From NCBI GenBank assembly GCA_022457065.1, contig JAJGBQ010000011.1, positions 1 through 33,696 on the forward strand: a DNA stretch of 33,696 bases, given 5' to 3'. A program made the translations under genes and the position numbers. The notes below the pieces were generated by a model that was not told the DNA's origin, did not search any database, and saw nothing but the letters and a program-made list of their open reading frames with translations. Within the stretch, counting starts at the first letter, position 1; the number at the start of each line of letters is the position of its first letter. This stretch comes from Curvularia sp. ZM96 (Eukaryota; Ascomycota; Dothideomycetes; Pleosporales; Pleosporaceae). This document shows positions 30,433 through 33,696 of the stretch, piece by piece.

Positions 30433-32689
30433 TCAATGATTGATTGCTGCCTTCAATGCCCCAGCTAGTCTTTGGTACTCCTTCAACAATTCATCTACTT
30501 CCTTCAGCTTCAAATCTTGTGCGTCTTTAGCTTCAAGAAAGCGCTTCACGGGCGGTGGCGTCTTCTTCAACTGCTCTAAAGCGGCAATTGCCTTTGCTCC
30601 TTTTTCGTCGGGCGCAGGCATTTCCGCTGTTGTTGTTCGACTGAGTGGTTCGGGTGAAGGACTTGTCTTTGGCGGTTCCTGGCTCGGCGAAGAGACAACC
30701 GGTGTGCTGCTGCTGCTGACAGCACGTGCAAAACGGGGCAGTACGTTCATGCTGGAGAACCGGTTCAGGGGGTTGAAATTATTGCCCATATTGCGAAGAG
30801 AATCAACGGCGGAAATGTTATTCGGTGGCGGAGGTTCTGTTTTGGCTGGTGCAGGCGACGGTGTCTTATCTTCTGCGCTTGGTGCAGACGTAAAAGTGAC
30901 TCGTCGTCCGCTGCTGCTACCACCCGACCTAGTTGAGTCGACACTACGATCTCTGATTTGCCTCTTGCCGCCAAAGATATCAGCCATCTTGGCGTCCAGC
31001 CCTTTGCTAATGTTCTCGGGTGCCTCCTCGCCTTGAATCGAACTCGCGGCGCTGACACTCAGATTATCGTCGTCGGCATATGCGCGAGTGGGAGAATTGA
31101 CAAGCTTCCTAGCATCTTCCAACGTCTTGGGAAGTTCTGGCTGTGCTTGCGTCGGACCGTTGGGGTTCTTTTCCTTGAGACCACCGAAGAAGAATTTGAA
31201 GCTTGTGTCAAGGGTGGTGTTGATCCTCCCAAGGGCTTGATCCGCAGAGTCTAAGATTGAGTCGCGCACCGCATCAGAGGCAGCCTCGATCTTGTTGGTC
31301 TGTGTTTGTATGAGATTGCTCAAGCGGCGTTGGGCTTTGGTCGTCGTAGGGCTTGATGGTTCCTTTGGCGCGGTTTTGCTGGTTGGGGTGGCGGGTGTTT
31401 GGATGAGATCTGGGGCATCTGATAAACCTAATGGCATAGGCGTGATCTCTGATTTGGGCGTCCCAGGTCTTGATTCTGGCTTTCCAGAAGCAGTCTCTTC
31501 GGAACGTAGCGAGGAAAGGTCAACAGTTTCTAGAAACGAGATGGCTGCCTCCAGATTGACCAGACAGTAGGCTGTTTCGCCATCCATCCGACTCGAGGCA
31601 CGGAAGCGGTGGATAAAGTTCAGGTCACTTATGACGTTGAGGTGAACGGGTGGCATAGTGATGAGTGCATAGATGAGGGTTGGAAGAATTTCATCTGCAG
31701 ACGAGGTGGCAGGAAAGATCTTGGACAGTGCTTCGACAATGGATTTGTGCGTAGCAGTTAGGTGCTGTACTTTGCCGAGGGGGTACTTTTCGTCGTTCAT
31801 TTTAAGCAAGTCTTCCCGCGCTGCAGACAGGTACTCTCGAATCTCAGGTTCCTTCTCTTTAGCTTTCTGGCGCTCTTCCTCTGTCAATTCCTCGCCAGTC
31901 ATCAGGAGCTCCTGCAGCCCGATACCCACCAGCGAGAGAGCTGCTGTTCTTGACCTGAGTTTGTGGTCTCTCTCCTCGTCGTCGGTACTTCTGTGCCGCC
32001 ATATCTTTCGTAAACCTTCTCACACACTGCCCGCTCGACAGCCTCCTCAAGGGCCAATCGTTTGACCTCGAGCGCTTTTCTTGCCTTCTTGCGGTCGGCC
32101 ATTTCGGTTGCGCTCAACATTTGCTGTTCCCCTGATGGATCACTTCCCTTCCGTATTGATCCGGGCTTGCTCGATGGAGCGGCATTCTTTTTCGAATCGG
32201 CGACGAAAGATTCGCTTGTCAGCCGGGCTGACAGTGTTGCTATGTGTGTATTTATCTTGGAAGAAGCACGGCCGTAGAAGTCTTGGAACAGCTCGCCGAG
32301 GGCATCGGCGGACAGCGGTGTGGGATGTACTCTGGCGGTCAGGGACTCAAGGAATCTACGTGCGCGTCAGAAGCCCATCTAAAGCGTACGGGTACCGATA
32401 GATACCTCTCAGTCAAGCTGCGAATCTCTATGGGCAGCTCCTCGAATGTGTCTGGTGCCTTGGACTCTTGACCGTCTTCCTCTTCATCCTCGACTTTCTT
32501 CGCAAACACATCTCCCTCGGTGGATTCATCCTCCTCTGGCACCACGGCAGCCTTCAGGGGATCCAGCATATCTGGTGAGTGCGTTCCTTGCAATGTGCTT
32601 GCGCGGCTTCGGGACAGCGGGCTTTTTGGGGCAGTCTCAAGACGTGTAAAAGAACGTGAAGGATGGAGGTTCTTGGGACGGTCGGCCAT
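30433..32689 (-). CDS. VPS9-domain guanine nucleotide exchange factor for Rab5-type GTPases, frame broken once
   Basis: VPS9-domain proteins activate Rab5/Vps21 GTPases in endosome and vacuole trafficking. Two exons are read, 32689-32406 and 32355-30433. The 50-base intron (32356-32405) has a GTATCT donor and joins SLTER to FLESLTARVHP. The VPS9 domain covers roughly residues 190-377, with DEILPTLIYALI (Asp about 316) and GETAYCLVNLEAAISF (Tyr about 358). The rest is disordered Ser/Thr/Pro-rich sequence ending in a short coiled coil (EVDELLKEYQRLAGAL). Near 32003-32005 one base is missing. The frame reads EKVYER and then should continue as WRHRSTDDEERDHKLRS, which lies one frame away and leads straight to VGIGLQELL. 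Restored length is 735 residues and an exact multiple of three. Unrepaired, it would be called as two proteins. The start at 32689 is in good context (CACCATGGCC). ATG15 is divergent from it. Confidence 0.88.
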
Positions 32690-33221
32690 GGTGAGGACGG
32701 CGGTGGTAGTATATATTGGTAGAATGTATCAGGGGACTCCAAGTGTGTCGTGTGCCGGCATCGAGAGGAAGAATGGTGAAACTTGTGTCGACTACATACG
32801 CTCACGTCATGCGGCGGCACTTCCGCGAGCACCGGGCGGCGTCTGGATCCTGATGCGGCGAGACGTCCAAGACATGCAAAATGACGGGGAGTTGCTGTAG
32901 CGGGGAGAGGAGCGAGAGCTAGCGAGCAGCCGTGGTGAGGTTTGGCGGATTGGCGTGTGATTGGCGCGCGATAGCGGTGGGGGGAGTTGAAGCTATCCGG
33001 AGCTTGCAGTCGCTATCGATCCCCCCCGCACGTGCAAGTGCGTCCCAAGTGCATGCAAGTGGCGGCCGCCAGCGCGTCTGGGGTCAAGTGAACCACGGAT
33101 CGTCATAGATGCATGTGCTTGCATAGAGACAGCCGCAACTCCCCTGCTCCGAGCTACCACGCGTCTTCATCCTTTCTTCTTCTCTGGATACTGCAGTCTT
33201 TACCATCACGTTTCTTACAAC
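32690..33221. promoter_or_regulatory. Divergent promoter between the VPS9 gene and ATG15
   Basis: Both flanking genes start outward from this 532-base spacer. It carries a CACGTG core at 33029-33034 and two copies of TGCAAGTG at 33033-33040 and 33054-33061, with a related CCAAGTGC between them. Pyrimidine-rich sequence precedes the ATG15 start, as is common in fungal leaders. No frame here looks coding. Confidence 0.5.
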
Positions 33222-33696
33222 ATGCGACCACGCCCATCATGTACACCAACATCACGCATCGCGGCCTCGTTCCTACTCTCCTTCCTTGCCGCATGCGTCA
33301 GTAGCGCCCCAGACGTACCCATCCTGCCGCCACCACCTCTCCCGCCCAGCACTCACAACACCGACAAGGAGTTTTCGCTTCGCCACATTTTCCACCATGG
33401 GACGTACAAGTATCCCGAGTTGCATAGGCGGCTCGACGTGCCGGAGCAGGCGGCAGTGTGGATGGCCAGCGATGAGGACCCGACCGACCGCGAGCCAGTG
33501 CCACGGCTGCGCGTCAAGTCCGAGGCCATGACGATACAGAGGCTCGCAGACCGAAGCAAAGAGACGATCAACGGCATATTGGACTGGGGCAGAATGACGG
33601 GAAGAGCTGTGCAGCTTGCAGACGAGGACTGGACTATGGACGAGATTCCGGGGCCTAACGTGACGGACAAGGAGACGGTGCTTAGTTTCGCGCGCA
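33222..33696 (+). CDS. ATG15: Putative vacuolar lipase Atg15, 5' part only (cut by window edge)
   Basis: Atg15 is a membrane-anchored lipase that breaks down autophagic bodies inside the vacuole. The frame is open from ATG at 33222 (context ACAACATGCG) to the window edge, about 158 codons. An N-terminal membrane anchor (about 13-28, core AASFLLSFLAA) is followed by family-typical sequence: DKEFSLRHIFHHGTYKYPEL, HRRLDVP, AVQLADEDW, then PGPNVTDKETVLSFAR at the cut. The GxSxG lipase serine motif lies beyond the edge, so catalytic integrity cannot be judged. No intron is seen in this part. It is head to head with the VPS9 gene. Confidence 0.88.
   Translation, partial: MRPRPSCTPTSRIAASFLLSFLAACVSSAPDVPILPPPPLPPSTHNTDKEFSLRHIFHHGTYKYPELHRRLDVPEQAAVWMASDEDPTDREPVPRLRVKSEAMTIQRLADRSKETINGILDWGRMTGRAVQLADEDWTMDEIPGPNVTDKETVLSFAR

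Noticed and set aside
1..33696. CRISPR, rRNA, tRNA, transposon or viral insertion
   Set aside because: No direct-repeat array, conserved RNA stretch, transposase or reverse-transcriptase motif, or long terminal repeat was seen by eye. A covariance-model scan was not possible here, so small RNAs could be missed.

Overview
The window is nuclear DNA from a filamentous ascomycete (Pezizomycotina). The evidence is short GT-AG introns of 47-210 bases, compact intergenic spacers, CFEM, UstYa/DUF3328 and Brl1/Brr6 family proteins, and an Atg15 N-terminus of fungal type. The protein style suggests Dothideomycetes, perhaps Pleosporales, but that is an impression and was not tested. I saw no rRNA, tRNA, CRISPR array, insertion sequence or transposon.

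Layout, left to right. Minus strand: BRL1/BRR6 nuclear-envelope protein (426-2399), CYP52-like cytochrome P450 (2945-4513), UstYa-like DUF3328 protein (5769-6643), and a serine-rich orphan protein (7518-9476). A divergent promoter of about 0.8 kb follows. Plus strand: secreted phytase-like esterase (10274-11941), glucosidase II beta subunit (12402-14216), and GCIP/cyclin-D1-binding-protein-like protein (14735-15937). Minus strand: GPI-anchored CFEM protein (16300-16992), then a 2.7 kb sparse stretch, a large disordered protein (19672-23293), a 4.2 kb stretch with no convincing gene, a coiled-coil protein (27488-30056) and a VPS9-domain Rab GEF (30433-32689). The window closes with the 5' part of the autophagic-body lipase gene ATG15 on the plus strand (33222 to the edge). 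ATG15 and the VPS9 gene share a divergent promoter of about 530 bp.

Most genes are housekeeping: nuclear pore assembly, ER glycoprotein quality control, Rab5-type trafficking and vacuolar lipolysis. The accessory flavour comes from the P450 next to the UstYa-like gene, the CFEM protein and the secreted phytase-like enzyme. I did not find a convincing new multi-gene system.

The strongest unusual signal is technical. Five genes (P450, UstYa-like, glucosidase II beta, the large disordered protein and VPS9) each carry one or two reading-frame breaks, nine in total. At least seven are repaired by restoring a single base, mostly in or beside a short homopolymer. With the proposed introns removed, restored lengths are exact multiples of three. 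Essential trafficking and ER genes are among those hit, so base-calling or assembly indels are more likely than pseudogenes. Annotation taken straight from this sequence would split or truncate all five.
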